Positions 52,199 through 61,218 of a stretch of DNA of 64,000 nt are shown here, piece by piece (positions within the stretch are counted from its first letter, which is position 1; every line of letters starts with the position of its first letter). The DNA is from CAG-873 sp910578365 (GTDB lineage: Bacteria > Bacteroidota > Bacteroidia > Bacteroidales > Muribaculaceae), in assembly GCA_951635545.1 (NCBI GenBank), contig OX620685.1, forward strand, positions 1,922,001 through 1,986,000, written 5' to 3'. Position numbers and translations under genes: made by a program. The notes beneath the pieces are model-generated. The model was not told where the DNA came from. It saw only the letters and a list, made by a program, of their open reading frames with translations, and made no database searches.

Positions 52199-52372
52199 TC
52201 AGTTAAGCGAATAGCCCGGAAGGGCGTTGGCCTTGTTGCCCGGAGCGGGGCGGTAGGTTCTTGCGAACTGTCGCAGAAACTCGAGCGTGAGTCTGCGCGG
52301 GGCCTGCTGGCGCTGACTGCTTTGGCGCTGGATGGAGTCGAAACTCCGGCAAGGAGTAGAAATTTTCTTCAT
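52199..52372 (-). CDS. Conserved-looking 57-residue protein, unknown function
   Basis: An ATG at 52372 opens 57 codons ending at a TGA at 52199: MKKISTPCRSFDSIQRQSSQ ... RLTLEFLRQFARTYRPAPGNKANALPGYSLN. The motif F-L-R-Q-F-A-R-x-Y near the C-terminus followed by P-G-Y-S-L-N recalls small Bacteroidales proteins I have seen in similar form, but I cannot name a family. It has its own strong terminator on the same strand and does not overlap other genes. No signal peptide; very basic (many Arg). Possible roles such as RNA or ribosome binding would be speculation. Confidence 0.65.
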   Translation of the reverse strand: MKKISTPCRSFDSIQRQSSQRQQAPRRLTLEFLRQFARTYRPAPGNKANALPGYSLN

Positions 52373-52586
52373 AGGCAGGCGATTCGAGGTTTTACGATGT
52401 GTTAGAGAGGTGGAATAATTAGTAAATGCTTTGTCGGTGGCCGTATGGGCTGCCCGACGATGTATTAACGCTGTTTGTGTGGCTTTATTGTGTGAATTTC
52501 AGCTTATTTGTTGTTTATGGTCAAAATATTTTATTGTGTAGTGGCGGTTAAAAAATGCTAAAGTCCGATGTGTGCCGTGTTAAGCG

Positions 52587-52618
52587 CTTGTATAAGTGGA
52601 GTGTTTTTATTAATTTTG
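52587..52618 (+). promoter_or_regulatory. Promoter of ECF sigma factor gene
   Basis: CTTG (52587-52590), 20 nt, TAATTTTG (52611-52618), 124 nt before the ATG at 52743. The 370-bp gap 52373-52742 holds only this promoter and an AT-rich leader; I saw no further gene or stable structure in it. Confidence 0.65.
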
Positions 52619-52742
52619 CATTAACGATGCGTTTGTGTTAACGCGTTCGGGTTACAGTCAATATTTTATATAAATTCTTTTCCCCCAGTTAAAGCCTATT
52701 GCAAAATTCTACTCCAAAAAATTTAAACAGGAAGAATAGTAA

Positions 52743-53333
52743 ATGCAATCACTTAAAAAGATGACTGACGACCAGTTGGTCACTGCTTATGCTCAAGGCA
52801 ACAACCCTGCGTTCGATGAGTTGCTTCTGCGCCACAAACAGCGCGTATATGCTTATATAATGCAGATGGTCAAAGACCCCGACGCCTCCGAAGATATCTT
52901 TCAGGAGACTTTTGTTAAGGCTATCATGACGATTCGCCAGGGCCGATATAATGAGGTCGGGAAGTTCTCGGCCTGGATTACCCGCATTGCGCGCAACCTT
53001 ATCATTGACTTTTTCCGTCAGGAAAAAGCCGAAGCTTCTGTGTCGACCGACGACGGCAATTACGACGTACTCAACCGCCGCGAACTCAGCGAGGGTACGG
53101 TAGAAGATATGATTATTGATTCACAGATACGCGCCGATATACGTAAGATTATTATGCACTTGCCTGAGAGTCAGCGCGAAGTGCTTATGATGCGCTATTA
53201 CAAGAATTTGAGTTTCAAGGAAATCGCCGAGCTTACCGGAGTGAGCATCAATACTGCTCTGGGCCGCATGCGCTATGCGATTCTGAATCTGCGCCGTGTG
53301 GCTAAGGAAAACAATATAGCCCTGACCCATTGA
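52743..53333 (+). CDS. ECF-family RNA polymerase sigma factor
   Basis: 196 residues. Region 2 includes FDELLLRHKQRVYAYIMQMVKDPDASEDIFQETFVKAI and WITRIARNLIIDFFRQ; region 4 is MHLPESQREVLMMRYYKNLSFKEIAELTGVSINTALGRMRYAILNLRR with its helix-turn-helix. It directs RNA polymerase to alternative promoters. No anti-sigma gene follows, and the next genes are on the opposite strand, so it is not a FecI/FecR-type pair. Its own promoter is of the housekeeping type. Regulon unknown. Confidence 0.92.
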   Translation: MQSLKKMTDDQLVTAYAQGNNPAFDELLLRHKQRVYAYIMQMVKDPDASEDIFQETFVKAIMTIRQGRYNEVGKFSAWITRIARNLIIDFFRQEKAEASVSTDDGNYDVLNRRELSEGTVEDMIIDSQIRADIRKIIMHLPESQREVLMMRYYKNLSFKEIAELTGVSINTALGRMRYAILNLRRVAKENNIALTH

Positions 53334-53546
53334 ACTGCATACGACTGATTAGGGCTTAGTCCTAAGATAGTCGCACAGGGATGACCAAATAACCGAAGCC
53401 TTCCAAAGAACCAAAGTTTATAGTTGTATTCTGAGATGAATCGGAGAACATAATAATCTATGGTTCTATGGTCTTCCTATATTATACGCCTGATCATAAT
53501 CGAGTCCATATAAAAAAGATTTATAGCTCGACCTATAAAAATTTTG

Positions 53547-53600
53547 ATACGCTTGCACCGGAGCGGAAGCCGAAATGCATCCACTCCGGTGCAGGCGTAT
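53547..53600 (-). terminator. Terminator at the end of the MurNAc salvage operon
   Basis: 17-bp arms (53547-53563 and 53584-53600) pair at 16 positions; on the minus strand the second arm runs into CAAAATTTTTATAG. It lies 12 nt past the SGNH gene stop. In the rest of the 278-bp gap 53334-53611 I see no gene. Confidence 0.85.
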
Positions 53601-53611
53601 TGTGTATGTGG

Positions 53612-54283
53612 TTATTCGTTGATGTAGGGCATTATGGCATCGCGCCATACGAGGTAAGCAGGCCCGAGCAGGTGCAGTCCGTCGTTGGTGAGGTCGGTAC
53701 GCAGATTTCCGTCGGCATCGCTCATCAGTGGATAGAGGTTGATGAACGTGGCTCCCTCGCGCTCGGCTATGGCGGGTAGCATGGCATTGATGTCGCGGAT
53801 TACCTGCTCCTTGCCGTCGAGTTTGCGGAAGCGTCCGAAACTCTGGTTGACCGGCAGCAGCGACTGCAGGTAGAGTTTTGTAGCCGGCGACTGGGTGCGG
53901 ATGCGGTGCACGAGTTCGCCAATCGATGTGGCGATGGAGTCGGCCGTGAGGTCGTGGCTGACGTCGTTTACGCCTATCATCAGAAAAATTTTTGCCGGTG
54001 CGGCTTTGATAATGGAGCCGAGTCGGGCCTGTATGCCTTCGACGGTATCGCCGGAGATGCCTCGGTTCACTACATTGGAGTTGCCGAGCAGTTCGGCCCA
54101 TTCGCAGCCATTGGTGATGCTGTTGCCCAGCATTACTATGGTCCGGGAGTCCATTGGCAGCATATCGAAAAGAGTGGCGCGCTGGCCGTAAAAAGTTGTG
54201 AAGCGCGAATAGTCGGGGCTCTTGGCGTATGCGGCGGCAGCCCCTATGAGGGCCGCTGTCAGCAGTATGCTAAGCCTCTTCAT
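53612..54283 (-). CDS. Periplasmic SGNH/GDSL-family hydrolase
   Basis: 223 residues with signal peptide (MKRLSILLTAALIGAAAAYA). The SGNH blocks are readable: block I VMLGNSITNGCEW (Ser), block II NRGISGDTVEGI (Gly), block III IGVNDVSHDL (Asn), block V DGLHLLGPAY (Asp-His). Such enzymes remove acyl or acetyl groups from glycans. It overlaps murQ by 14 bp and is last of the salvage operon, so it may de-O-acetylate muropeptide sugars; the substrate is inferred from context. Confidence 0.85.
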   Translation of the reverse strand: MKRLSILLTAALIGAAAAYAKSPDYSRFTTFYGQRATLFDMLPMDSRTIVMLGNSITNGCEWAELLGNSNVVNRGISGDTVEGIQARLGSIIKAAPAKIFLMIGVNDVSHDLTADSIATSIGELVHRIRTQSPATKLYLQSLLPVNQSFGRFRKLDGKEQVIRDINAMLPAIAEREGATFINLYPLMSDADGNLRTDLTNDGLHLLGPAYLVWRDAIMPYINE

Positions 54284-55091
54284 GGCGGTAAGCGTCGACA
54301 GCGTTTTTTACTGAGCCATGGAATAGCAGCAGGCGTTTGGCTTCGTCGTAGGGCAGGCCGAGTTCTTCAACTACCATTCGAGTGCCGCGGTCGACAAGTT
54401 TGGCATTCGACAGTTGCATGTTTACCATGCGGTTGCCTTTTACGCGGCCCATGCGAATCATGGTGGCGGTGGTAATCATGTTGCAGATCATTTTCTGACC
54501 TGTACCCGATTTCATGCGCGAGCTTCCGGTCACAACCTCGGGGCCTACAATCATTTCGATGGGTATGTCGGCAGCTTCGGATATCGGAGCATCGGGGTTC
54601 GAAGTAATCGATGCTGTGAGGATTCCGTGGCGGCGGCATTCCTCGAGGGCGCCAATTACGTAAGGTGTGGTGCCCGATGCGGCTATGCCTACTACGGTGT
54701 CTTTGTCGTTGATGCCGAATTTCTCAAGGTCGCGCCAGCCCTGCAGGGTGTCGTCCTCGGCGTTCTCCACGGGGTTGCGCAGAGCGCGTTCGCCGCCGGC
54801 GATAATACCGATAACCCACGAAGGGTCCATGCCGAATGTTGGCGGTATCTCGGAGGCGTCGAGTACTCCGAGTCGGCCCGAAGTGCCGGCTCCGATGTAG
54901 AATATACGTCCGCCGCGTTTCATGCGGGGCACGATTTCGTTTACGAGTTTCTCAATCTGCGGCAGTGCTTTTTCTACTGCGAGGGCAACTTTTTTGTCCT
55001 CTTCATTGATATAGTGGAGAATCTCGCCGGTGGACTTCTTTTCGAGGTCGTTGTAGTGCGATGGTTGCTCCGATATTTTTACGAATGCCAT
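54270..55091 (-). CDS. murQ: N-acetylmuramic acid 6-phosphate etherase MurQ
   Basis: 273 residues. The SIS domain includes GGRIFYIGAGTSGRLGVLDASEIPPTFGM, IAGGERALRNPVENAEDD, GIAASGTTPYVIGALEECR and EVVTGSSRMKSGTGQKMICNMITTA, all MurQ signatures. It cleaves the lactyl ether of MurNAc-6-phosphate to give GlcNAc-6-phosphate and D-lactate in the cytoplasm. Directly follows the kinase gene that would make its substrate (21-nt gap). Confidence 0.96.
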   Translation of the reverse strand: MAFVKISEQPSHYNDLEKKSTGEILHYINEEDKKVALAVEKALPQIEKLVNEIVPRMKRGGRIFYIGAGTSGRLGVLDASEIPPTFGMDPSWVIGIIAGGERALRNPVENAEDDTLQGWRDLEKFGINDKDTVVGIAASGTTPYVIGALEECRRHGILTASITSNPDAPISEAADIPIEMIVGPEVVTGSSRMKSGTGQKMICNMITTATMIRMGRVKGNRMVNMQLSNAKLVDRGTRMVVEELGLPYDEAKRLLLFHGSVKNAVDAYRHEEA

Positions 55092-55112
55092 GACGGTTTT
55101 AGTGTTTTAGGT

Positions 55113-55973
55113 TCAGGATTTAATGTCCGGGGCGTGGAAAGCAATGAGTCCGGGCATGGGGCTTTTTTCGATGCTGCCTATAGTGTATCCGAAGGGCTCG
55201 GCGGCTTTGCGCAGCTGTGGCTCGTAGTAGCAGGCTATGGAGCCGATGAAACTTACCGGATATTTTTCGGCCTCGGTATAGTTGGCTATGTTGCGGCGGA
55301 AGAATGCCGAGAATGCACCTATAAGCAGAGCCTGTATTTCGGGACGCTCGATGTTGGCCAGCAGGAAGGGGCTTGTAGATGCCAGAAAGCGGTTTGCCGC
55401 CGGCTCTTTGTACACGCGGCGTATTATGCCCAGACGGTCGAGCCCGATTCGGTCCATGAATTTTTGGCACAAGTCCTCGGGCAGCTGCTGTTTGAGAACA
55501 TCACCTATGAGAATTTTGCCCAGTACGGCTCCTGAGCCTTCATCGCCGAGAATGTAGCCCAATGGCGATACGTTACTTACAATTTTTTCGCCATCGTAGT
55601 AACATGAGTTGGAGCCGGTGCCGAGAATGCAGGCAATGCCTGGCCGGCGGCCGCATAGTGCGCGAGCGGCTCCCAGCAGGTCGGTATCGGCTTCGATGGT
55701 GTCGGCGGCTGTAAATACGGCTTTGATTGCCGATGCAACATTGCCGCATATTTCATCGCCCAGACATCCGGCGCCGTAGAAGTACACTTCTTTTACGGCA
55801 GCGGCCAGCTCACCCATCTCCGGCAGCAGTTCGCGGCGGATTATGTCTTCCATCTCTCCGGCGGTAAGCAGCACCGCGTTCATGCCGATGGTGAAATATT
55901 CTTTTTTTACTATGTTTTGGTCCAGAAGACACCAGTGAGTCTTGGTGCTTCCGCAATCTGCGATAAGAATCAT
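55113..55973 (-). CDS. murK: BadF/BcrA-type sugar kinase, MurK-like (MurNAc/GlcNAc kinase)
   Basis: 286 residues of the ASKHA fold: phosphate-1 motif MILIADCGSTKTHWCLLD, YFYGAGCLGDE, ACILGTGSNSCYYDG (phosphate-2) and YILGDEGSGAVLGKILIGD. The family includes MurK of Clostridium and Tannerella, which phosphorylates MurNAc and GlcNAc at O6. Placement between the membrane protein and murQ matches the Tannerella murT-murK-murQ order. It overlaps the preceding gene by 4 bp. Confidence 0.88.
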   Translation of the reverse strand: MILIADCGSTKTHWCLLDQNIVKKEYFTIGMNAVLLTAGEMEDIIRRELLPEMGELAAAVKEVYFYGAGCLGDEICGNVASAIKAVFTAADTIEADTDLLGAARALCGRRPGIACILGTGSNSCYYDGEKIVSNVSPLGYILGDEGSGAVLGKILIGDVLKQQLPEDLCQKFMDRIGLDRLGIIRRVYKEPAANRFLASTSPFLLANIERPEIQALLIGAFSAFFRRNIANYTEAEKYPVSFIGSIACYYEPQLRKAAEPFGYTIGSIEKSPMPGLIAFHAPDIKS

Positions 55974-57124
55974 ATCTTTATATAGATTTTCTTTTTATAC
56001 AGAATTAGTCCTACGAGCCATACGGCCACAACTACGAATATGGCATATAATAGCGAAGCCAGGGTGGCATTGCCGGCGCAGAGTGGCATCAGCGCGTCGT
56101 TGTATAATATGGTGTGGATTGATTTTTCGCCAATATGTATTGCACCAAGGAGCACGGCGAAGACAGTGCCGTAGCAGTACATGAACAGCGGGTTGATGCC
56201 GAATGCCTCGAAGAAGCGGCTCCAGCTCCGGTAGCCCTTGATGTCGATTACGGTAATGAGCAGAGCCAGCAGGGTAGATGCCAGGCCGCAGGTGGTGAGC
56301 ACGAATGTCGGTGACCATATTTTTTTGTTCACCGGTATGCCGTAGCTCAGGAGCAGGCCGGCAAATGTGAGTACGGCGCCTACGATAAAGAGCGAGTTGG
56401 TGCGCCGCATGTTGTCGGCCGTGCCGGTGATGAGTCCGCCGCAGAGGAAGCCTATGAGTACGTGGGCAATCGAGGGCAGGGTGCTGAGCAGACCTTCGGG
56501 GTCGAATTTGAGATACTGTCCGCCCACGGTGTCGCCGTACATGTGGTTTTCGCCGAGCACGGCGTGGTCGATGCGGCATATAATATTGTCGGCCGAGAAT
56601 TCAAAGCCGTTGCCGGCAATCAGCAGTATGCTGTACAGCACCAGCAGAGCGCCGGTGGTCAGGGCCAGGGCCTTGCGCCGCAGCAGCATGGCAAGTATCG
56701 AGGCCGCGCAGTAGCACAGAGCCAGGCGAGGCATCACTCCCAGCACACGTATGTGGCTGAAGTCGGTCATTATATCCCATATCGGGCGGTCGCCGTGTAT
56801 GCCGTACAGTACTTTGGCCAGCCATGCTATGCCCAGGCCGATGGCGAAAATCACCACTGTGCGGCGCAGCACTTTCCGGAGCGATGCCGCTGAAAACTCG
56901 AAATTGTATTTCTTAAGCGAGAACCAGGTGCTGACACCCATTATAAACATAAAGAACGGAAACACCAGGTCGGTGGGCGTGAGCCCGTGCCACTCGGCAT
57001 GCCGCAGAGGCGCGTAGATGCTTCCCCACGAACCGGGATTGTTTACCAGCAACATTCCGGCTATGGTTATGCCGCGCATGATGTCAAGCGCTAAAAGTCG
57101 TTTGGGTTTTGTTTTATTGTCCAT
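55970..57124 (-). CDS. Multi-pass membrane protein, NagX/MurT-like (DUF5009-type)
   Basis: 384 residues with about 10 hydrophobic segments. The start RLLALDIMRGITIAGMLLVNNPGSW and the block HAEWHGLTPTDLVFPFFMFIMGVS are those of the heparan-glucosaminide acetyltransferase-like (NagX) family. In Tannerella a protein at this position (MurT) is held to import MurNAc across the inner membrane; whether this protein transports, acetylates or both is not decidable here. Translationally coupled to the kinase (4-bp overlap). Confidence 0.75.
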   Translation of the reverse strand: MDNKTKPKRLLALDIMRGITIAGMLLVNNPGSWGSIYAPLRHAEWHGLTPTDLVFPFFMFIMGVSTWFSLKKYNFEFSAASLRKVLRRTVVIFAIGLGIAWLAKVLYGIHGDRPIWDIMTDFSHIRVLGVMPRLALCYCAASILAMLLRRKALALTTGALLVLYSILLIAGNGFEFSADNIICRIDHAVLGENHMYGDTVGGQYLKFDPEGLLSTLPSIAHVLIGFLCGGLITGTADNMRRTNSLFIVGAVLTFAGLLLSYGIPVNKKIWSPTFVLTTCGLASTLLALLITVIDIKGYRSWSRFFEAFGINPLFMYCYGTVFAVLLGAIHIGEKSIHTILYNDALMPLCAGNATLASLLYAIFVVVAVWLVGLILYKKKIYIKI

Positions 57125-57157
57125 TGCAATAGTTTGATAGTGATTGGCGTGTGCGAT

Positions 57158-59941
57158 TTAAGAACTTGTAACTTTATCTACGAGGTACACAATAGAGCGG
57201 TAGGGTACGCCGCCGTTGGTGGTCAGACCTATTTCACATGTTCGGGAGTTGCTGTAGCCTTCCACTACTTTTGCCGCCTGCAGGGCCGGGCGGAGTTTGC
57301 GCAATCCCCAGCGATTGAGCTCGGGGTGGGTAAAGCCTTTGTCGCCGGCAAAACCGCAGCATCCGACTTCCTGTGGTACTGTTACGTTAGTGCTGCATTT
57401 CCGAGCCAGTTCGATTATAGTTTCGGCGAGGCCCATCATTCTGGTCGAGCAGGTTACGTGTACAGCTATAGGTGTATCTACAGGCTTGAACGTGAGGTGC
57501 TCGGCCAAGTGTGTCATTATGAATTCGGCCGGTTCGTACAGGTGCATGCGCTGTATTTTCTGGCGCATGCGGTGCAGGCAGGGGCTTTGGTCGCAGAGTA
57601 CCGGCCATTGTCCTTGCTCCGAAGCCAGCCACAGTTTCTCTTCGAGTTGCCGAACTTTCTGCTCTCCTATGTCGGGCATGCCTTTGCTTTCCCATATCAT
57701 GCCGCAGCAAAGCTGCTTTATGTCGTCGGGATAAATAACTTCGAATCCGGCGCGCTCAAGCAGCTTCAGCATTACTTTGGTCAGAGGTTCGTCGTGGGGC
57801 TGTCCGGGTGTGGCACCCATAGTGCGGTTGATGCAGGACGGGAAGTATACAACTTTGCGCTTCTTCTGAGGCTGAGTTGCGGGTTTAAAGTAGTTTGGCT
57901 GCGGCAGGTCGGCAGTCCACAGCGGCATACCGGCCTTGTGCAAGGCCCGGCCCAGGATATTGACACCTTTAGGCCCTATGATGGCCCGGGCTGCCACAGC
58001 GCAGGCTAATGCGCCGCGCAGGGTGGTGCTGACTCCGGCCAGGTGATTGGCTGCGAATTTGCCTACACGCCATGCCGGGGAGCCTTCGGGATTAAGTTTT
58101 TGGCGCAGATGGTGTACGAGTACACCTGTTTTAATGCCCATGGGACATGCGAGGCTGCACAGGCCGTCGCCTGCACAAGTTTCGATGCCGGGATATACAA
58201 GCTGTTTTTCCAGCAGGGCTATCCGGGGGTCGGCCGGATTGATGTTGCGCAGACGCTCAATCTCGCGGACGGCGACAATACGCTGGCGTGCGGAGAGAGT
58301 AAGACCGCAGCTTATGCAGTTCGGCTCGCAGAAGCCGCATTCGATGCAGTTGTCGACTGTCGGGTCAACAGGCGTAAGCACTTTTGTGTCCTTGATATAG
58401 CATCCGGAGTCGTTGTTGAATATGACTCCCGGATTGAGCAGCCCGTCCGGGTCGAAAAGTTTTTTCACTTCGTGCATAATCTGCCAGGCCGCTTTACCCC
58501 ATTCTATTTCCACAAATGGAGCCATGTTGCGTCCGGTGCCATGTTCGGCTTTGAGCGAGCCGTCGAAGCGCTCTACCACAAGATGCTTGATGTCGAGCAT
58601 CAGTTGCGAGTAGCGTTCACGATCGGCATCGGTGTCGAACTTCTGCGATATGATGAAGTGGTAGTTCCCTTCGAGGGCGTGGCCGTAGATGCAGGCGTTG
58701 TCGTATCCGCTGCGATCGAGTATTTTCAACAGCTCTGCTGTAGCCTGAGGCAGGTTTTCGATGTGGAATGCAATATCCTCGATAAGTGTAGTGGTGCCTG
58801 CCGGACGAGTACCTCCGACAGCCGGGAATACCCCCGACCGCAGATGCCACCATTTGGCGCACTGCTGCGGGTCGGTAGAGAAGGACACCGGCTTGAAGGT
58901 GGAGAATCCGTCAAGCACCTGCATGGTGCTGTCGATTTTATTGTTCAACTCTTCGGCGGAGTCGGCTTTTACCTCTATGAGCAGGGCGGTAAGTCCTTTG
59001 CCGGTGGTATCGCCTACAGCATCGAGCGAATGGCTATCGAGAAGTTCGCAGCTGACCACGGGCGAATCGTGCCGCAGGGCCACCACTGTGCGGCAGGCCT
59101 CGTCGATGTCGCTGAAATATAGCATAGCCGAGGCCGACAGAGGGTACAGGTGGCCGGTTTTCATGGTCACTTCGCTGATAAAAGCCAGGGTGCCTTCGCT
59201 GCCTGCCATCAGGTGGGTGATAATATCGAATGGGTCGTCGAAGGTTATGAAAGGCAGCAGGTTGAGTCCGGTTACGTTTTTTATGGAGTATTTGTGCCGG
59301 ATGCGTTGTGCGAGTTTGCTGTCGCTGCGTACTTTGTCGCGCAGGGCATTTATGCCGCACAGGAATTGGGCGTGGCTGTCGGCAAAGTTTCGGCGCGACT
59401 CCTCGCTGCCGGTGTCGAGTATGGTGCCGTCGGCCATAACCAGGCGTGCCGACAGCAGCATGCGGTCGGAGTTGGCATGTATGCCGCAGTTCATGCCTGA
59501 AGCGTTGTTGGCTACTATGCCTCCGACCATAGCGGCTTTTTTCGAAGCCGGGTCGGGTGTGAAAATCTTGCCGTATGGTCGCAGAATATCGTCGACGTGC
59601 GAGCCTATTATACCGGGCTGCATGGTTATGGTGTCGGCATGTGGCCCTACGGTGTAGTTTTCCCAGTTCTTGCCTGCCACTACCAGCACTGAGTCGCTGA
59701 TAGCCTGGCCCGATAGGCTTGTGCCGGCAGCGCGGAATGTCACCGGAATCTTGTGCTTGTCAGCCGCCTGAAGCAGTCGTGCCACCTCGGCCTCGTTGGC
59801 CGAGCGCACCACTATTTGTGGGGTAAGGCGGTAAAATCCGGCGTCGGTGCCCCAGGTGAGGCGACGCAGTTCGTCGGTGTAGATGCGTTCGCGGGGTATG
59901 AATGATATATCGGTCAGGAAGGAGGCGTAGCGGGAGTCCAT
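57158..59941 (-). CDS. FAD- and Fe-S-containing D-2-hydroxyacid (D-lactate) dehydrogenase
   Basis: 927 residues from the ATG at 59941 (MDSRYASFLTDISFIPRERI). A FAD-binding domain (IVVRSANEAEVARLLQAADKHKIPVTFRAAGTSLSGQAI) and an oxidase C domain fill the first 520 or so residues. Two 4Fe-4S motifs follow: CIECGFCEPNC near 530 and CAGDGLCSLACP near 595. Two CCG-type cysteine clusters, LCCGMIW near 743 and GCCGFAGDKGF near 860, end the protein. This GlcD-GlcF fusion oxidises D-lactate or glycolate and passes electrons to quinone. Within this operon the likely substrate is the D-lactate freed by MurQ; that link is inference. Confidence 0.88.
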   Translation of the reverse strand: MDSRYASFLTDISFIPRERIYTDELRRLTWGTDAGFYRLTPQIVVRSANEAEVARLLQAADKHKIPVTFRAAGTSLSGQAISDSVLVVAGKNWENYTVGPHADTITMQPGIIGSHVDDILRPYGKIFTPDPASKKAAMVGGIVANNASGMNCGIHANSDRMLLSARLVMADGTILDTGSEESRRNFADSHAQFLCGINALRDKVRSDSKLAQRIRHKYSIKNVTGLNLLPFITFDDPFDIITHLMAGSEGTLAFISEVTMKTGHLYPLSASAMLYFSDIDEACRTVVALRHDSPVVSCELLDSHSLDAVGDTTGKGLTALLIEVKADSAEELNNKIDSTMQVLDGFSTFKPVSFSTDPQQCAKWWHLRSGVFPAVGGTRPAGTTTLIEDIAFHIENLPQATAELLKILDRSGYDNACIYGHALEGNYHFIISQKFDTDADRERYSQLMLDIKHLVVERFDGSLKAEHGTGRNMAPFVEIEWGKAAWQIMHEVKKLFDPDGLLNPGVIFNNDSGCYIKDTKVLTPVDPTVDNCIECGFCEPNCISCGLTLSARQRIVAVREIERLRNINPADPRIALLEKQLVYPGIETCAGDGLCSLACPMGIKTGVLVHHLRQKLNPEGSPAWRVGKFAANHLAGVSTTLRGALACAVAARAIIGPKGVNILGRALHKAGMPLWTADLPQPNYFKPATQPQKKRKVVYFPSCINRTMGATPGQPHDEPLTKVMLKLLERAGFEVIYPDDIKQLCCGMIWESKGMPDIGEQKVRQLEEKLWLASEQGQWPVLCDQSPCLHRMRQKIQRMHLYEPAEFIMTHLAEHLTFKPVDTPIAVHVTCSTRMMGLAETIIELARKCSTNVTVPQEVGCCGFAGDKGFTHPELNRWGLRKLRPALQAAKVVEGYSNSRTCEIGLTTNGGVPYRSIVYLVDKVTSS

Positions 59942-59951
59942 AATTACTATG

Positions 59952-61187
59952 TTAACGGTAGAGGTAATATGCTGAGGATGCTTTGCGGAAACTTTCGTTG
60001 TCTTTATTCCAGTATTCAACAATATCTGCTACATTATGGTTTTTGCCGAATAGTTTTCTTATTTCTTTGGAGCCGCATACCTTGTCGAACATGTTGAATC
60101 GTTTTGGGTCGGCTTTATCCATGGCCTTGCGGTCGGGGTACATCTGTGCCAGCTCCTGCATTACATAGAACTGGGTGAGCGACAGCGGAGCGCTTTCGAT
60201 GTCGGTTACATACAGCTCCACGCCCTGCAGGTTCTGGCCCTGGCCTACGGCGTAGAAAGGTTTGATGTATATGGGACGGAACTTGAGTCCCGGCAGATTG
60301 AGCGCATTGAGTCGGCGGGCCAGCTCGGGGGCGTCGATCCATTCGGCGCAAAACAGTTTGAAGGGCTCGGTGTAGCCCACGCCTATCGACATGTATCCCA
60401 GCTCGCCCAGGATACCCGACATGGGGTAGTAGACTGCTGTTTCGGGGGTTGGGATATGAGGCGACGGCAGTACCCACGGCATGCCGGTCCGGGCAAAAGT
60501 CATGTCGCGCTTCCAGCCCTGCATGGGCACGACGGTCAGGTCGACCTTCTTGCCCAGAATGCCTTCTTCGTTGAGATAGCGGGCCAGTTCGCCCGGAGTG
60601 AGGCCGTAGAGATAGGGGATGGGGAAACGGCTTACAAACGACTCGCAGTCCTTCTCTACCAGGTTGCCTTCAACTTTGTTGCCGCTGACGGGGTTGGGAC
60701 GGTCGAGTACCATGAACTCCTTGCCCAGCTCGGCGCATGCCTGCATGGCGTTGCCCATGGTGGATATGAAGGTGTACGAGCGGCAGCCTATGTCCTGAAT
60801 GTCGTATACCAGTACGTCCACATCTTTAAGCATCTCGGCCGAGGGGCGCAGGGTCTTGCCGTATATGGAGTATACGGTCACACCGGTGGAGGGGTCGGTC
60901 GATGTGCCTACATGGTCGCCGGCATGGACGTCGCCGCGCACGCCGTGTTCGGGCGAGAACAGGGCCGTGAGGGTCACGCCGGGAGCTTCATGGAGTATGT
61001 CGATGGTACTTTTGAGGTCGTTGTCGATGCCGGTTGGGTTGGTAATAAGGCCCACACGTTTGCCCTGCAGTTGTGCGAAGCCGCCGTCGCGGAGCACTTC
61101 GATGCCGGGTTTGACTTTGGTCTGTGCCGACATGGAAGCCGACACAGACAGAGCCAGTAGAAGGAGGAGAATGTTGCGTATAGTCAT
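59952..61187 (-). CDS. namZ: Exo-beta-N-acetylmuramidase NamZ (DUF1343, GH171)
   Basis: 411 residues with a signal peptide (LLLLLALSVSASMSAQ). Motifs of the family include GKRVGLITNPTGID, LTALFSPEHGVRGD, DVLVYDIQDIGCRSYTFISTMG, VLDRPNPVSG and PSPHIPTPETAVYYP. NamZ enzymes release MurNAc from the non-reducing end of peptidoglycan fragments in the periplasm. It lies 31 nt after the AmpG-like permease and 10 nt before the dehydrogenase, inside the salvage operon. Confidence 0.93.
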   Translation of the reverse strand: MTIRNILLLLLALSVSASMSAQTKVKPGIEVLRDGGFAQLQGKRVGLITNPTGIDNDLKSTIDILHEAPGVTLTALFSPEHGVRGDVHAGDHVGTSTDPSTGVTVYSIYGKTLRPSAEMLKDVDVLVYDIQDIGCRSYTFISTMGNAMQACAELGKEFMVLDRPNPVSGNKVEGNLVEKDCESFVSRFPIPYLYGLTPGELARYLNEEGILGKKVDLTVVPMQGWKRDMTFARTGMPWVLPSPHIPTPETAVYYPMSGILGELGYMSIGVGYTEPFKLFCAEWIDAPELARRLNALNLPGLKFRPIYIKPFYAVGQGQNLQGVELYVTDIESAPLSLTQFYVMQELAQMYPDRKAMDKADPKRFNMFDKVCGSKEIRKLFGKNHNVADIVEYWNKDNESFRKASSAYYLYR

Positions 61188-61218
61188 TATTGTAAATATT
61201 GTCAGGGGGTGAGGATTT

